Positions 23,198 to 34,649 of a DNA stretch of 64,000 nt are shown here, one piece after another. A model generated the notes under the pieces. The model worked only from the letters and a program-made list of their open reading frames with translations, ran no database searches and was not told the DNA's origin. A program made the position numbers and the translations under genes. Origin of the DNA: Mesostigma viride. Taxonomy: Eukaryota; Streptophyta; Mesostigmatophyceae; Mesostigmatales; Mesostigmataceae. The stretch covers positions 1,869,964 through 1,933,963 of the forward strand of contig RPFO01000333.1 in NCBI GenBank assembly GCA_009746045.1. The letters run 5' to 3'. Every line of letters starts with the position of its first letter. Position 1 is the stretch's first letter.

Positions 23198-23372
23198 TTA
23201 AGTACTTGCGTGTCATGCGCAAAGGCATGCCACGGAGTACTATGCTAATCTCATTAGAAAAAATAATTACACAAAGTTTTAGACAAATATCGTCTGCATC
23301 ATTCCCCAACCATTAAGCACTAGATGGGGATGTTATCCTCATCCGAGCGGTCCTCTACTGTAATGGCAGACC
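23198..23372 (-). mobile_element. LINE 3'-end fragment (family with TACT-type tail), reverse copy
   Basis: Reverse complement of the 3' end of the element at 39380-39905. It has the tail AAGTACTTGCGTG, then GGCATGCCACGGAGTACTATG, then the end of the ORF. Strongly 5'-truncated, as is usual for LINE insertions. Confidence 0.75.
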
Positions 23373-23429
23373 AGGTGACGGAAATATATCGATGTGGGCC
23401 CTGCGGGCGGGCTTAGTTAGGACTTGCCA

Positions 23430-24085
23430 AATTTGCCAACCAGGTAGACACCTCCTATATATGGCAGGGTCCCTTTGTCCCGTCGCAACCCACCGGCAAA
23501 CTTGCGTGCGGACCCGCACCGACGCGCGGCACGACCCAGACCTATATATTATATGTGACACAATTGCTTGAGGAGTGCAGCGCTTCTGGGATTATCTGTA
23601 CTCCGCGCCCGCATCATTGATGATAGACAAGGAGAAATGGGCCGGCTGCCGTCTGCGATAAGCACCTTCCTGTGGGGCATGCTCCCATGCTAATTTCTCC
23701 CCACGGGCCCCGCGGCCCGATAATGACGTACTGAATGCAGGGTAGATCAAGCCCTCAGGTGGAGGTTATTGCCCCTAGCTGATCGAGGATAGCCGCTAAA
23801 CACTACCGCCTCCAGGTCGAGTCTGGTCTGCCATTACAGTAGAGGACAGCTCAGATGAGGATTATATCCCGGGCAGTCTAGTGAATATAGTGGTTGTATC
23901 AAGGAGACAACCAGCGCAGGCCAGAAATCGGGAGAATCCGGACCGTGGTAGCTCGATGTTGATGTATATGCAGACGATGTCTGTAACTTTCGTGTAGTAT
24001 TTTTGCTAATTTGATATTAGCATAGTACTCCGTACGTGGCATGCCCATGCGCATGACGTGCACGCAAGTACTTACTTACTTATAG
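23430..24085 (+). mobile_element. LINE 3'-end fragment, forward copy with internal insertion
   Basis: Matches the copy at 39380-39905 from CCAACCAGGTAGACACCTCC through the ORF C-terminus to the TTACTTACTTAT tail, with many small insertions that break the frame. Relative to the cleaner copy, its 3' part carries a shortened 110-bp repeat at 23895-23956. With the fragment at 23198-23372 it forms a back-to-back pair with tails pointing outward. Confidence 0.75.
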
Positions 24086-24298
24086 TGGGCTGCGACAGCT
24101 AGGACAAGGGCTGGTGCCCCCGGCTGCCATATAGGAGGTGTCTACCTACCATGCATGCAGTTGGCGAGACTTCCTAAACCCGCCCGCAGGGCCCACAATT
24201 TGTACCTCAGTGGTCTGTGCGGTCAGGCAAGATGGCCGGCAACTGAGCTTTAGAGGTCGAGGCGGCAGTGTCCGATGGTATGCGGGTGACAAGCCCCG

Positions 24299-24347
24299 GC
24301 TCCTGCTGCTGCTGCTGCTCAGGCAGCAGCAGCAGCAGTGCTGCTGC
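24299..24347. repeat. CTG/CAG palindromic microsatellite
   Basis: (CTG)n, a CTCAGG spacer, (CAG)n, then (CTG)n again, so the tract can fold into alternative hairpins. Antisense frames across it give poly-Gln and poly-Ser only. Confidence 0.85.
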
Positions 24348-25244
24348 TGCTGCCGCTCAGCTGCTGCGGCCCCCACGCTAACCAAGGACGATATCCGCGT
24401 AGTGCTTGTCAGAGTAGCGCGTGCATGACCCATGGGCGCTGGCGGATAAGCTCGCCCCCTTCGCGGTTGGACGCAATTGCCAATATGCTCAATGCGGTGC
24501 GGGTCGAGGGCACGGCCGGTCTCGAATGTCGCCGGATAACCTTGGTCACCAATAAGTTGCAGCCTTTGCTTACCGGCCACCCAGCAGGAGAAATCAGCTG
24601 AGCATGACATGCAGCCAGCGAGAGCACCAAGTCCACCCTTATTTGCTCCGTCCTGCAACAGCTGGAGAGCCGAAGGTGGTGCATGCAGGACCTCAAGGAG
24701 CAGTAGACGCGGCAGCTACTAAGCAGTCACTGCTACGAAAATTGAGGCCTTGCCGGGCCTTACAGGTGCCCGGCCGAGATTGCTGCACAGACGGCCACCA
24801 TCGCCCGGCCGCCCAGCCTGCTAGCTGGGCGCGCGGAGGAAGTCCCCCTCGTGCACACTCGAGCCGACCTGCTCAAGGGCCCAACAATGCAAGCGGCCTG
24901 GCATGCAACTACCGACGTCATCGCCGGCCACCATGCAAGCTCCAGGAACTGGATGCCCAGTGCACTCAAGGAGGCCAATGGCCGACTCAGCGCATCCGGC
25001 GCAGCTGCCGGGTGCCGGATTCGATCTGCGGCGCTTCCCCATGGACCTTGGAGAGGTCAGTTGCCGAGTCTCTTGACGCTAAGCTGACGGGCACACTCGA
25101 TCCTTACCCGCACATGTGGGGCTCACCCCCCGTGTGGGGGCCAAAGGTGACATCGCACTGTGCCTTTGTACAGCCGTGCTGCGTCCTGGCTATGATCAGA
25201 TTACTTGCCCGCGCTCCTTGTTATGATATGCTCACACGGGTCTT
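24348..25244. other. GC-rich stretch without recognised feature
   Basis: The longest open frame is plus 24604-25317 (237 codons). It shows no domain, and frames on the other strand are also long, as expected from base composition. It may be decayed transposon coding sequence, but I saw no diagnostic motif. Confidence 0.35.
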
Positions 25245-25420
25245 ATTGCACCCACAGAACTTGCCGGATCGTCTATCGTGTCCGATTGCTGCCGTGGCAT
25301 GCCTCTGGCCGGCATGAAGGAGGAAGGGGGTCTCTGCCCTTTCTTCCTGTTGTGCACACACAGGGATAAAAAAAGCACTCTGGTGCTCCGTAACTCCCCA
25401 ACGGAATTAATTGATCGCAC
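25245..25420 (+). mobile_element. LINE 3'-terminal fragment with (TTAA)-type tail, copy 1
   Basis: Begins GCACCCACAGAACTTGCC and ends AACTCCCCAACGGAATTAATT. It is alignable with 26497-26705 over its length, including the near-terminal ACTCCCCAACGG box and the AATTAATT tail. Confidence 0.55.
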
Positions 25421-25767
25421 TGTGAGCCCGGTACCATCTGCCCCGCTCACACGACAAGAACGTCCCCCCGCCAGTACGTGCTGCCGTCACATTTGACTCC
25501 CCAGAGGATACTTCGGTGCGTTCCTTCGGCATCACAACACTCTGCACTCTGGCCACCCCATGCATGGTCACTGGACGACGACCTGACTCCCACGTAGCAG
25601 CAGCAGCAGCAGCGCCGCGCGCGAGCTGCATGTGGCCCGTGCACCTTCATCCGCCACAAGGAATCCCCCGAGAAGCCCAAATGTCTTGACTGGCAGGGTG
25701 GGGAACTGTACACAAACTGCAATTAAGCTATGGGTTCCACCCACGTGACATGCAGGATCGATTAACA

Positions 25768-26240
25768 GGCCGGGCCCACTTCAAATGTTCCGAAAAGTGT
25801 GACACTTTTTGTCGTTTTTTTTACTTTTTCGACGATCGTCACTCTGCAGAGTGATTCGTCGTGCGAAATTGTGCGAAATTTGCTGAAATCGTGTGAAATT
25901 TGCTGAAATTGTGCGAAATTTGCTGAAATTGTGCGAAATTTCATGTGCAAAATGTCGACGGTAAAAAATTTTGATGTGCACAACGTGTGTGAATTCATGC
26001 GAAATTTTGTCAAACGTCACTCCCCAAAACGACCCTTGGTTGAAATCCATGCGAAATCGTGCGAAATCATGCAAAATTGGGCGAAATCGTGCAAAATTGT
26101 GCGAAAATGTGTGAAAATTTTGCGAAAAACGCGCGAAAATCACGCGAAGTCGTGCGAAATTTTATTTTTTTTTTGCGAAAATAGCGAAAAAGTGTCACAC
26201 ACTTGGCTTGGACGGCGGAACATTTGAAGTGGGCCCGGCC
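25768..26240. mobile_element. 473-bp DNA-transposon-like element with TIRs and AACA duplication
   Basis: The ends are perfect inverted repeats for 25 bases starting GGCCGGGCCCACTTCAAATG. A second inverted block, GTGACACTTTTTCG or close to it, lies further in. Direct 4-bp AACA flanks occur at 25764-25767 and 26241-26244. The interior is AT-rich and consists largely of TGCGAAATT-type short tandem units (about 25860-26165). There is no transposase ORF, so it is non-autonomous. Superfamilies with 4-bp duplications include Sola; the family here is not determined. Confidence 0.8.
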
Positions 26241-26496
26241 AACATGATGTCTATACACTAGGTTAACAGATAAAGGGTTGCGTGATGTTGTGATGCATTG
26301 CTGCATGGCCTAGCCACTTGCATGGCCTTCGCAGCGCCGTACATAGGGCTCTGCATACTACCGGCTACCTTTAGATAGTTCACTGATGCAGCTATCACAC
26401 CCCTGACCCCTGGATGTCTACACGCATACTTCAGTCTACAGTTTCATTGCGCCAGACAATGCCCACGCCATGTCACCCACGCACATTTCAGCATTA

Positions 26497-26705
26497 GTGC
26501 ACCCACAGTTTTGCCAGACTCTCCTCGTGAGTAGTTTAGATTGCACCTGTGGCTTGCCTCCCGGGGCATGAGGGAAGACAGGTGTCTTTGCCCCCTTCCC
26601 AGTGTGCAACAGTTCTACGTAGGGATGAAAAGCGCACTTTAACTCTGTATTACTGTGCTCGGTGACTCCCCAACGGGAGCGCGTGTTTAATTAATTAATT
26701 AATCA
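26497..26705 (+). mobile_element. LINE 3'-terminal fragment with (TTAA)n tail, copy 2
   Basis: Ends GACTCCCCAACGGGAGC then TTTAATTAATTAATTAATC. The box CTCCC-CAAC-GGGAG can form a short terminal hairpin. The same box and tail are seen in reverse at 36620-36665, beyond a LINE ORF2 C-terminus. Confidence 0.65.
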
Positions 26706-26743
26706 ATGCAAAATTGCCCCCGAGACCAACAGCCAAGCTGTGT

Positions 26744-26748
26744 TTACA
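26744..26748 (-). terminator. Candidate TGTAA polyadenylation signal of the PPR gene
   Basis: TGTAA on the minus strand about 192 bases past the PPR stop codon. TGTAA is the usual poly(A) signal of green algae. A pentamer is weak evidence on its own. Confidence 0.35.
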
Positions 26749-26939
26749 CATATGTCGATCCAGATGAGCAGAACTCGTGTCATTCCGGTCCCTAAAAACT
26801 TGTCACGCATGCTACTTGGGCCCCAGGGAGTTGGCCCCATCCAAGGAATCACACATTCAGCGTTCCAGGCTCCTGCTGCAACAACAGGTATAGTCTACCA
26901 TGTCTACCTGTCTACCTCCACGGTGAACATTGCCCTTTC

Positions 26940-29900
26940 TTATCGGGAATCCCGACATTCGTGCTGCACCAACGCGTGCAGCCGTTGGAGGATTTCGCTG
27001 GACAAAATTATGTGGTCCTCCCTGGCCCCTGCAAGAATCTCTAGTGCTCCCTGTGCTTGTAATGCCGGCTTTCCTCCCCGCGGTTGTGCTGCCATCGCCA
27101 AACGTGCCCCTGCCTCCAGTTCCCACGATGCGCCACCCGCGCCACCCACGCCATCACTGCCACCATCACTGTCATAGCGGCTACTGGCACCGCCGTCACC
27201 GCCGCTGCCACAATTGCGGCCGTGCGCCAGCGCCACGCGGTACATGGCCGCATACAGACCTGCATTGCCACGTATGCCAGCAGAACGCATCTCTCGAAAC
27301 AACGCTAATGCTGTGCGCAGGCAGCCTCCATGACCTTGCTGATCGCGAGCTGGTGCAGTGTCGCCGGCGTCTTGCCGAGCAATGCTGGAATCACCCAGCA
27401 CGGCGCCCGAACTGCCGTCCCCCGCAACAGTGCCTCCCAAAGGGTGGTCGGCGGTGGCAGGCGGCAGCTGCAACGTGGCGCGTAGGAGCCACATGTAGGT
27501 GGTTGCGTTGGGCCGCACGCCGGCAACACGCATGTCCTCTCGGAGAGCGAGCGCGCGCCGCGGTTGCCCCTGCTTCACCAGTGCGGCCGCCGCGTGTGTG
27601 AAGTGGACCACGTTGGGGGCGATGCCGCGCGAACGCATCTCGTCCAGGACATGCAGCGCCCACTCGCCTTCCGCCACCTGGCGACCCCATCAGCCGAACA
27701 CAGGTGGGGCGACCGCAGGTGGGGCGATGAACCGTAGGCAGCACACCCACCCACGCACACACACACACGTGTGCGGGGAGATGACGAGAAAAGGAAATTA
27801 TGTGAGTTCAGGCACAATGCTATGGGGGAGTGGGTGCGGGCGAAGTGGGATGCCACGTCCACACTAGACGAATGGCCATGATAGTAGCTGCCGGCAGTCA
27901 CCACAACAGGGGAGCACCCAGCGGCTCCGACAAGGGCAGGAGACCTATCCCGAAGACATCGAGCTGTCCCTCCCCCTTGGATGCTGAGCCACACACAGAG
28001 CCGACTGCCAGGAGGCCACACACTACCACCCAATGCTAGCAGAAGCACCGCGGCGTGGCAGGCCGTTCTGCGTCATTGCCACGAGCAGAGGGATTGGCAG
28101 GCTAGTCCACGGTGCACGCCGCTTGACCACATCCGAAAAGGGCGCTGCGGAGACCCGCTGCCTGCAAGCACACATAGACATAAACGTTGCGACCGACTTG
28201 GCGCGGGACCCGCTGCCTGCAAGCACACATAGACACAAACGTTGCGACAGGTCGCACACATAGACACAAACGTTGCGACCGACTTGGCGCGGAAACCTGG
28301 AGGGAAGGGGAAGACGGCTTTCCGCTCGGGGGCCGCCCTGGCACAAATTGCATCGACAACGAGCCCCACTCCCTCAGCCAGCAAGCGGCACCCTGCATGT
28401 GTGTGCTAGCATCCCGCGCTCACCCGCATGCACGCGTGCGACAGCATCCCGTATGTCCACGCGTTGGGCCGCACCCCAGCGGCCTCCATCTCCCGCAGCA
28501 CCGCAAACGCCTCGACGACGCGCCCCTCCAGCGCGTAGCCCAGCGCGAGGGAGGTGAAAGCGGCGACACTTGGAGGCCTACCACGCGCCGCGCTGCTGGC
28601 CACGAGCGCACGCGCCTGCTCCACTGACCCTGCACGGGAGAGTGCGGCCGTCAGACAGGACAGTTCGCCGGAGCTGAGGGGGGGGGGGTCGTGCATCACG
28701 CCAGCGGGTGCATCTGTGGCACTGCCTTGCACAACCCCTTTCTTGATGCTAGCACCCACACCGCTGCCCTCACCGTTCCGGCTTGTATGCCCAGTCCAAG
28801 GCGCCCACAATGGGTAGCCAGACACATCTTCATCCAGGGCAAACCCGTGGGCCTTGTCCCCCCCCCCCGCACGCGGCCGCCCTTGTTGGGGTTGGACGCG
28901 GCGCTGGCCCCTCGGCTGGTCCTGTTCTGCCGCCGCCGTCACCTGCGTGATCAGCTCCACGGCCACATCGCCCGCCCCCACACGTGCGCACGCCCGCAGC
29001 AGCGCCACACGCGACCTGCCGTCGACCACCTGGCCATCACGTGCCATGCGCCGCAGCACCGTGCGTGCCTGTGATAAGTGGCCTGCGTTGGCGTACGCAC
29101 ACACCAGCGCATTGCAGGAGAGGGTCGTGCGCTCGCGATCCAGTGCACGCGTGGTGGGCAGATGCGGCGGTGGCCGATGACGTGGGGATGGGGGCTGCAT
29201 GTTGCTGCGGCTTCTGCCGAGGTTGTGTGTGCTGTCGTTAAGGTATAGCGGGGTACGGCTTGCTTGACAACCCAACGGCACGTGCCCGTGTGATGAGACG
29301 GTTGCTGGCATTATGCTGGAACCGTTGCCAAACGTCAGCCCCTCACAAGGTATTCCACCCATCAAGTGCCCCCCTGCCCCTGCCCCTGCTCCTACTCCAG
29401 TGCCTGCCCCTGCCCCTGTTTCGGTCCTCATCAACGCCTCTGCTTCTGTCCCGGTACCCCGCAAGTGCCCGCTGCTGCCATATGCCCCCACCACTTCGAT
29501 CCCCTCCCCCTCCCGGTTGCCGTGCCCCAGCAAAAACCAGGGCACCCTCCCCCCCGTGGCAATAGCGTGGGCCAGCTGTTTGGCCGCACCCAAGTCCTTG
29601 CAGGCGCCAAACAGCGATGCCATTCCCCGCAGCATGGGCCCCGTTGGCGCGACCCCCCCTTGTGCTTGCATCCGCTCCAGCACCGCCGCCGCGCGTGCAG
29701 CCAGCGGCGCCACATGCCACGTGTGGTGGGACCGCTTCTCGAGGCCCGTGACAAGCGTCAGGAACAAACCCTCGGTGCCCCGCAACGCCTCCGCAAAGGC
29801 CGCATGCTCGCCCCCACCGCCTCCCGCCCCGCTCGTGTTGCGGTCGAGAGAATCTAGCGCGGGCTGCAACGGGCCACCTACGCCGACCCCCCGCGTGTCC

Positions 29901-32900
29901 CCCGCATCTCCCGCGGGCCAGACCGCCTCACCACCCGTGGACAAAGCCGCCCCGTCGGAGCGGGCCGCGTCCGAGGCAGGCCTGTCATGATAGCCATGTG
30001 AGGGACCGGCATTAGAGGCAGGACCAGCAGTAGAGGCGGGACCACCAGTAGAGCTGTCACTGTGGGGGGCAACCCATCGGCCATGTCCACGGACCATTCT
30101 TCTGAAGGCCGCCAATATAGCTGGGTCACCCAGCACCTCTTCCACCAACGCCAACGCCGACTCCAACTCCCCCGCTTGCAGCCGTGCTGAGAGAATGGTG
30201 CTGAGTGTGACCGCGTTGGGGGCCACCCCCGCTGACGTCATGCGGGCAAGCACGCCGTCAGCTCCGCGCACGTCCCCCGCGGTCGCATACGCGTGCGCCA
30301 GGCTGGTGAAGGCAGCCACCATGGGAGATGCCATGCCGCCACCAAGCAAGCTGAGGCCCCCGCCACCAATCGGGCCACCACCGCCACCAAACGCATCACT
30401 GCTTCCCATAGAACCCCCACTACCCCTACCACTATAGCCAATAATGGAGGCGTCAGCACCGGCCCTGCCAGCAGCAGCAGAAGCCGCACCGGATGGAGGG
30501 GGCAGGGGGGCGGTACCGGCCCATGCGGCTGAGGTTGATCCGGGGGCGGTGGCGGATGGGTGGCTGTTGCTGTCGGACCGCACTCCTGGACGCGATGCGT
30601 GTGCCGGCAGGTCGACCCACGCGTCCCCACATGCCTGCCGTAATAATGCTAACGTCCGCTCCGCCCCCGCCACGTCCCCTGCGCGTGCATGCACACCCAT
30701 CAGGATAAGGTAAGTAGCCGCGTTGGGCGCCACCCCCGCTGCGCGCATGCGGTCCACTAATGCTGCCGCATGCTCCGCGCGCACACGCTCCAAGCTTGCC
30801 AAATGCCGTGGCTGCGTGCCCCCAGGGCCATTCATGCTGATGTCACCACCAAGGCCCACATCTAAACCTGCATCCGTGGCGTGCACACTGCCACCCTCGC
30901 GGTCACCGAACCCCTCCTCCCCCGTACTGAAGGCGGCCGTCTCCCCACCCCTGGCAGTGGCCACACGTGCCGTTGCGATCGACGCCAGGTGCGCGTTCCA
31001 CGCGGCGACACCTTGCGCCCCTCGGGCAGCCGTGGTTGCTGCCGCTGCCGTGTCCCCGGCCTTGAGTGCCCCCAAGGCAACGGCGCCCGCATCAGCGATG
31101 CCGGCACAATCCATAGCCAGCTGGTCACACGCCACGGGTTCGACAAGCGCGGCCCACATCTGCATGGCGGTGTCCGGGCAAGCACACGAGCGCAGCGCCA
31201 GTTTGGACAGCTTGGCCGTCGCTGCCATGCCTCTTGCGCGCATGCCCGTCAATAATGAAAGTGATGAGGTGGCGTCTTGTCGCTCCACGCACACGTGCAG
31301 CACGGACGCCAGCAGATCCTCCATCTGGGAAGTTGGCGGCCGCAGCCGGGGTGGCGCGTGGGGAGGGGCGGCGGGTGGCACATGAGGGGGTGATGGCCCC
31401 GCTGGCTGGCTAGGGGCGACGGGGGCAGGACCGGCGTGTGCAAGGGCGATGGATGCAGAAGCGCCCATATGTCCCCATGGATCTGGCAGGGAGGACTGCC
31501 CCGCCGACACGTCCGCGGATGACTCCCTGGCATCCATATGTGCACTGACTGCAGAAATGGGCCTCCCCGACCCTCGCTCCTCCTCTGCAAACAAAGCACC
31601 GGTTGCATCTGCACCGGAGCCATCCCCCACCGCGCGTGTGGCAGCATCACCCGTGCTGCGTTCTGCCGACGTGGACAGCGACATACCGGCGTGGCCGGCA
31701 AACGCAGGAGGGGGGCCATCGCCTGCCCCATCGCCCCGCAAGGATGCTCCACCCCCGCTCGTACTCGCCCCCCCCCGCTCCAAGACGTGGGCATACGGAG
31801 CTTGGCCGAACAAGCCACCACCAGCACCATCGTCCCCGCTAGAGCCACCACCGCGGCCCGCCCCGTCCTCCGCCACCTGGTCCAGCAACCGCCAGCACGC
31901 GCCCACATCCCCTTGCCTCGCGCAGGCCCGCAGCACGGCCTTATAGGCGGGCGTGCTCATGGTCACCCCCCGCGCAGTCAGGTGGGCCAACAGGCGGGCG
32001 GCAGGCGCCGCATCTCCCACGTCCGCATACGCCTGCAGCAGCGGCCGCACCACCCAGGCCGAGGGGAGCGTGCCGCGCGACAGCATCAGAGAGACGACTC
32101 GGGCGGCATCCTCTAGACGCCCAGCTGCCGCGCATGCCGCCACCACACAACCGTAGTGGTCCTGCCCCACAGGCACGCGCAGCTGGCTCATACTTGTAGG
32201 GGATGCGACGCTGGCGCTGCTGCGTGGGTCCTCCCAGGGGCCGATACCGGTGCCCTGGATGCTGTCAGCGGTCACGCTGTCCCCATGGTTGTGGAGGCCA
32301 TTGTTGTCATGCCGCGTGCCAGCAGCAGCGGGGCCGCCACGGGGGCCACCGCTTCCCGCCAGCATCTCCCCCAGCAGCGATAGCGCGGTGTCCGCATCGG
32401 CCGCCTTGACACATGCCGCCAGCACGTGGCGCAACATCTGCCGGTCCGCACGGGGGGGCGGCCATGAGGGGGGACACGAGGGGGGTGACTTGAGAGATGG
32501 GCCCGGACCACCTCTGTGATGGTGGCTGGCCTCACCCGCGGCCGCCCCTTGTCCTGCGACCACGCCGCCGTCATCCCCCCCTGACACAGCACCCGTGACG
32601 GAGTCGCTTGTCCCCACCCCACGCGGCTGGTGCTGGTGGGATGTGCGCCAGGTCGACACGCCTTTGTGTGGGCCATGGGGTCGACTCGGGTTGCCAGAAG
32701 CGGCAGGGGGGCCACCGAGCATCTCCCGCAGCAGCCGCGCTGCCAGCACGCCCAGCCCCACCCTGGGCGCCACCTGGCCGAGCAGCGGCGCCCCCAGCGG
32801 CACGCCCTGGGACGTGACGGGCCCTTGCGCGCGTGCGAGGCACTCGATCAGCCCCGCGTAGGTGGCGTAGGAGCGGGGCAGCTGCAGCGCGTCCATTAGG

Positions 32901-33979
32901 GGTAGGAGCACGCAGAAGGCACGCAGGACGTCGCCCTGCGCTGCGCAGCCACGCAGTAGACCCTGCAGTGCGCGCTGGGTGGGGGGGAGGGGGGCTGCCC
33001 TGGGCCCGATCTGCTCCCCCCATGAGGCAAAGCCCCCGGCCTGCATCACGCGCAGGGCAGCGAACGCGCCCGGGAGAAACGAGATGCCCTTGCTGGGTGG
33101 GGGCGTGGCGGTGGTGGTCAATGCGGATGCCAGTGTTGGGCCACGTGGGGCGATGCCGTCGGGCGATAGGCAGAGGGCCATGGATAGCTCGAACGAGGCG
33201 CGGGTCAGTGACGCGGTGTCCCGCAGGTTTTGCCGCTGGCGCACGCACACCGCCGACAACTCACCCACCACCTCGCTCAGTGCGGACATGCAGGCGGCCT
33301 CGGTCTCACTCGGGTCGGCGGTTGCAGACGCCAGGATAATGGAGCGGGCGAGTGTGTGGCCCAGCAACACTTCTAGGTCAGCCGTGGGCGCGGCCGCACC
33401 TCCCGAGACCAGCAGCGCCGATTGGAGCGTGCTCAGCAGCTGTGGCCGGCTGGTGGACGCGTGGACGTGGGGCAGCAGCTGGGACAGCGTCCACACGGGC
33501 TTGCGGGGCCGAGGGTGGACCTGCCGGCTCGGGTCGACCCGCTGCCCGACGGGGATGGGAGGCGTGCGGCCCTCGAGGCGTGCCAGATGGTCATCCAATG
33601 CCTGCTGGCCATCCCGGTGGAGGTCGCTCAAGGTGGGAGCGGGTGGCAAGTCCGGTGTCCTAGGCCGTGGTAAGATGCCCGCGAGGGCGGGAGGCTCGCG
33701 ACTGACACGCCCCGCGCTGACACGTCGTGCAGGCCCTGGTGTTGAAGCGGCCGCGTCCTCGAAATTGGGTTCGTACTCATGCTGGGCGCTAACATTGCCT
33801 TCAACAACGCGCTCACTGATGTCCTGCGACCTTGGCCCCGCATCGCTGTGCAGGTAAACCCAGCGCCTCTCGGCTGAAAGTCTCGAGGTGGTCGCCGCCA
33901 ATGACGAGTCTAGGCTGCATTTGTCGATAGGTGGCGAGGGTTTTCCATGGCCAACCGCCAACCTTGCCAGCCTTTTCAT
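26940..33979 (-). CDS. Giant P-class pentatricopeptide repeat protein, organelle-targeted
   Basis: Two exons: 33979-28424 (1,852 codons) and 27677-26940 (245 codons plus stop), joined in phase 0 by a 747-bp GT-AG intron, giving 2,097 residues. The N-terminus MKRLARLAVGHGK is basic and free of acidic residues, consistent with an organelle transit peptide. PPR helical pairs occur in clusters, for example VVRPLLQAYADVGDAAPAAR, AFTSLAHAYATAGDVRGAD, LSCNALVCAYANAGHLSQAR and AFTSLALGYALEGRVVEAF. Typical ends are GVAPN or GVRPN followed by a Thr or Val. Exon 2 adds GIAPNVVHFTHAAAALVKQG and further repeats. Long Gly/Ser/Pro/Ala-rich linkers separate clusters. No E, E+, DYW or SMR domain is seen. P-class PPR proteins bind organelle RNA in sequence-specific fashion and aid its processing, stability or translation; the target is unknown. 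The length is far above the usual 400-1,000 residues. The start was chosen as the ATG giving the basic leader. Confidence 0.9.
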
Positions 33980-34649
33980 GACTCATGCTCGACATGCTCA
34001 ACAGAACCCTTTCAAACATTTGCACTTGCAGCTATGATTGAGTTCATCACTCTGGCTCGCTAAGACGCTCAGACGTAACATTGTGACACTGCCTCAATGC
34101 TTCACCGCGCAGCTGTGCGCCCTTCCAAGTCCATTGTATTTTTCGCTGGCTTTTTAAGGACCTCTTTAATTTCAGGCCCAGACATGGTTCGCCATTCGTG
34201 CTTTGAAAAGTGATGGCTAATGGTATGGCCGACAATTTGCCGTGGACGTAATGTAGGACCGCGGCATTAATTTGTTGGGAACGCACGTGTTCTGGACTCG
34301 AAGGGCGAAGGCCCAGTGGCAACTAGCAAGCGGCCATTAAATTGTATTATCTGGCAGACCAATGTTTGCGGTACCTATCACTTCTGCCTTCCGCAACTTT
34401 CCAAGTGGCGGGAAGCCGGGAACAAGGTTGACATCAAAGCCGTACGCTCGTATCGCAAAGGCAGATACCGAACGAGTCTATGAACTATGAAGACCAGCAA
34501 AGCTGTCGTACCGTTAGTTAGTTAGTTAGTATATAGTTAGTATAATCTCACGCCGCACATGGGCGGCTGTCGTACCGTACGAGTGGCGTGGGCAACAACA
34601 ACAACAACAACAAGCCGCGAAACCTAACTAAGCTAACGCTAAGCTAGGT
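33980..34649. other. 5' flank of the PPR gene, no feature recognised
   Basis: Must contain the PPR promoter. A short (GTTA)n run lies near 34512-34528 and a short (CAA)n run near 34591-34611. No coding frame is supported. Confidence 0.45.

Noticed and set aside
24604-25317. Plus-strand 237-codon ORF
   Set aside because: No recognisable domain, frames are open on the other strand as well, and it lies in a transposon island. Listed only as unassigned sequence.
28406-28423. Continuous reading of the PPR frame to its stop in the intron
   Set aside because: A GTGAGC donor after HACMR joins in phase to VAEGEWALHVLDEM, which continues the PPR motif. The read-through adds only VSAGC.
32979-33857. 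Plus-strand 292-codon ORF opposite the PPR gene
   Set aside because: Antisense shadow of a GC-rich coding region with no domain resemblance.
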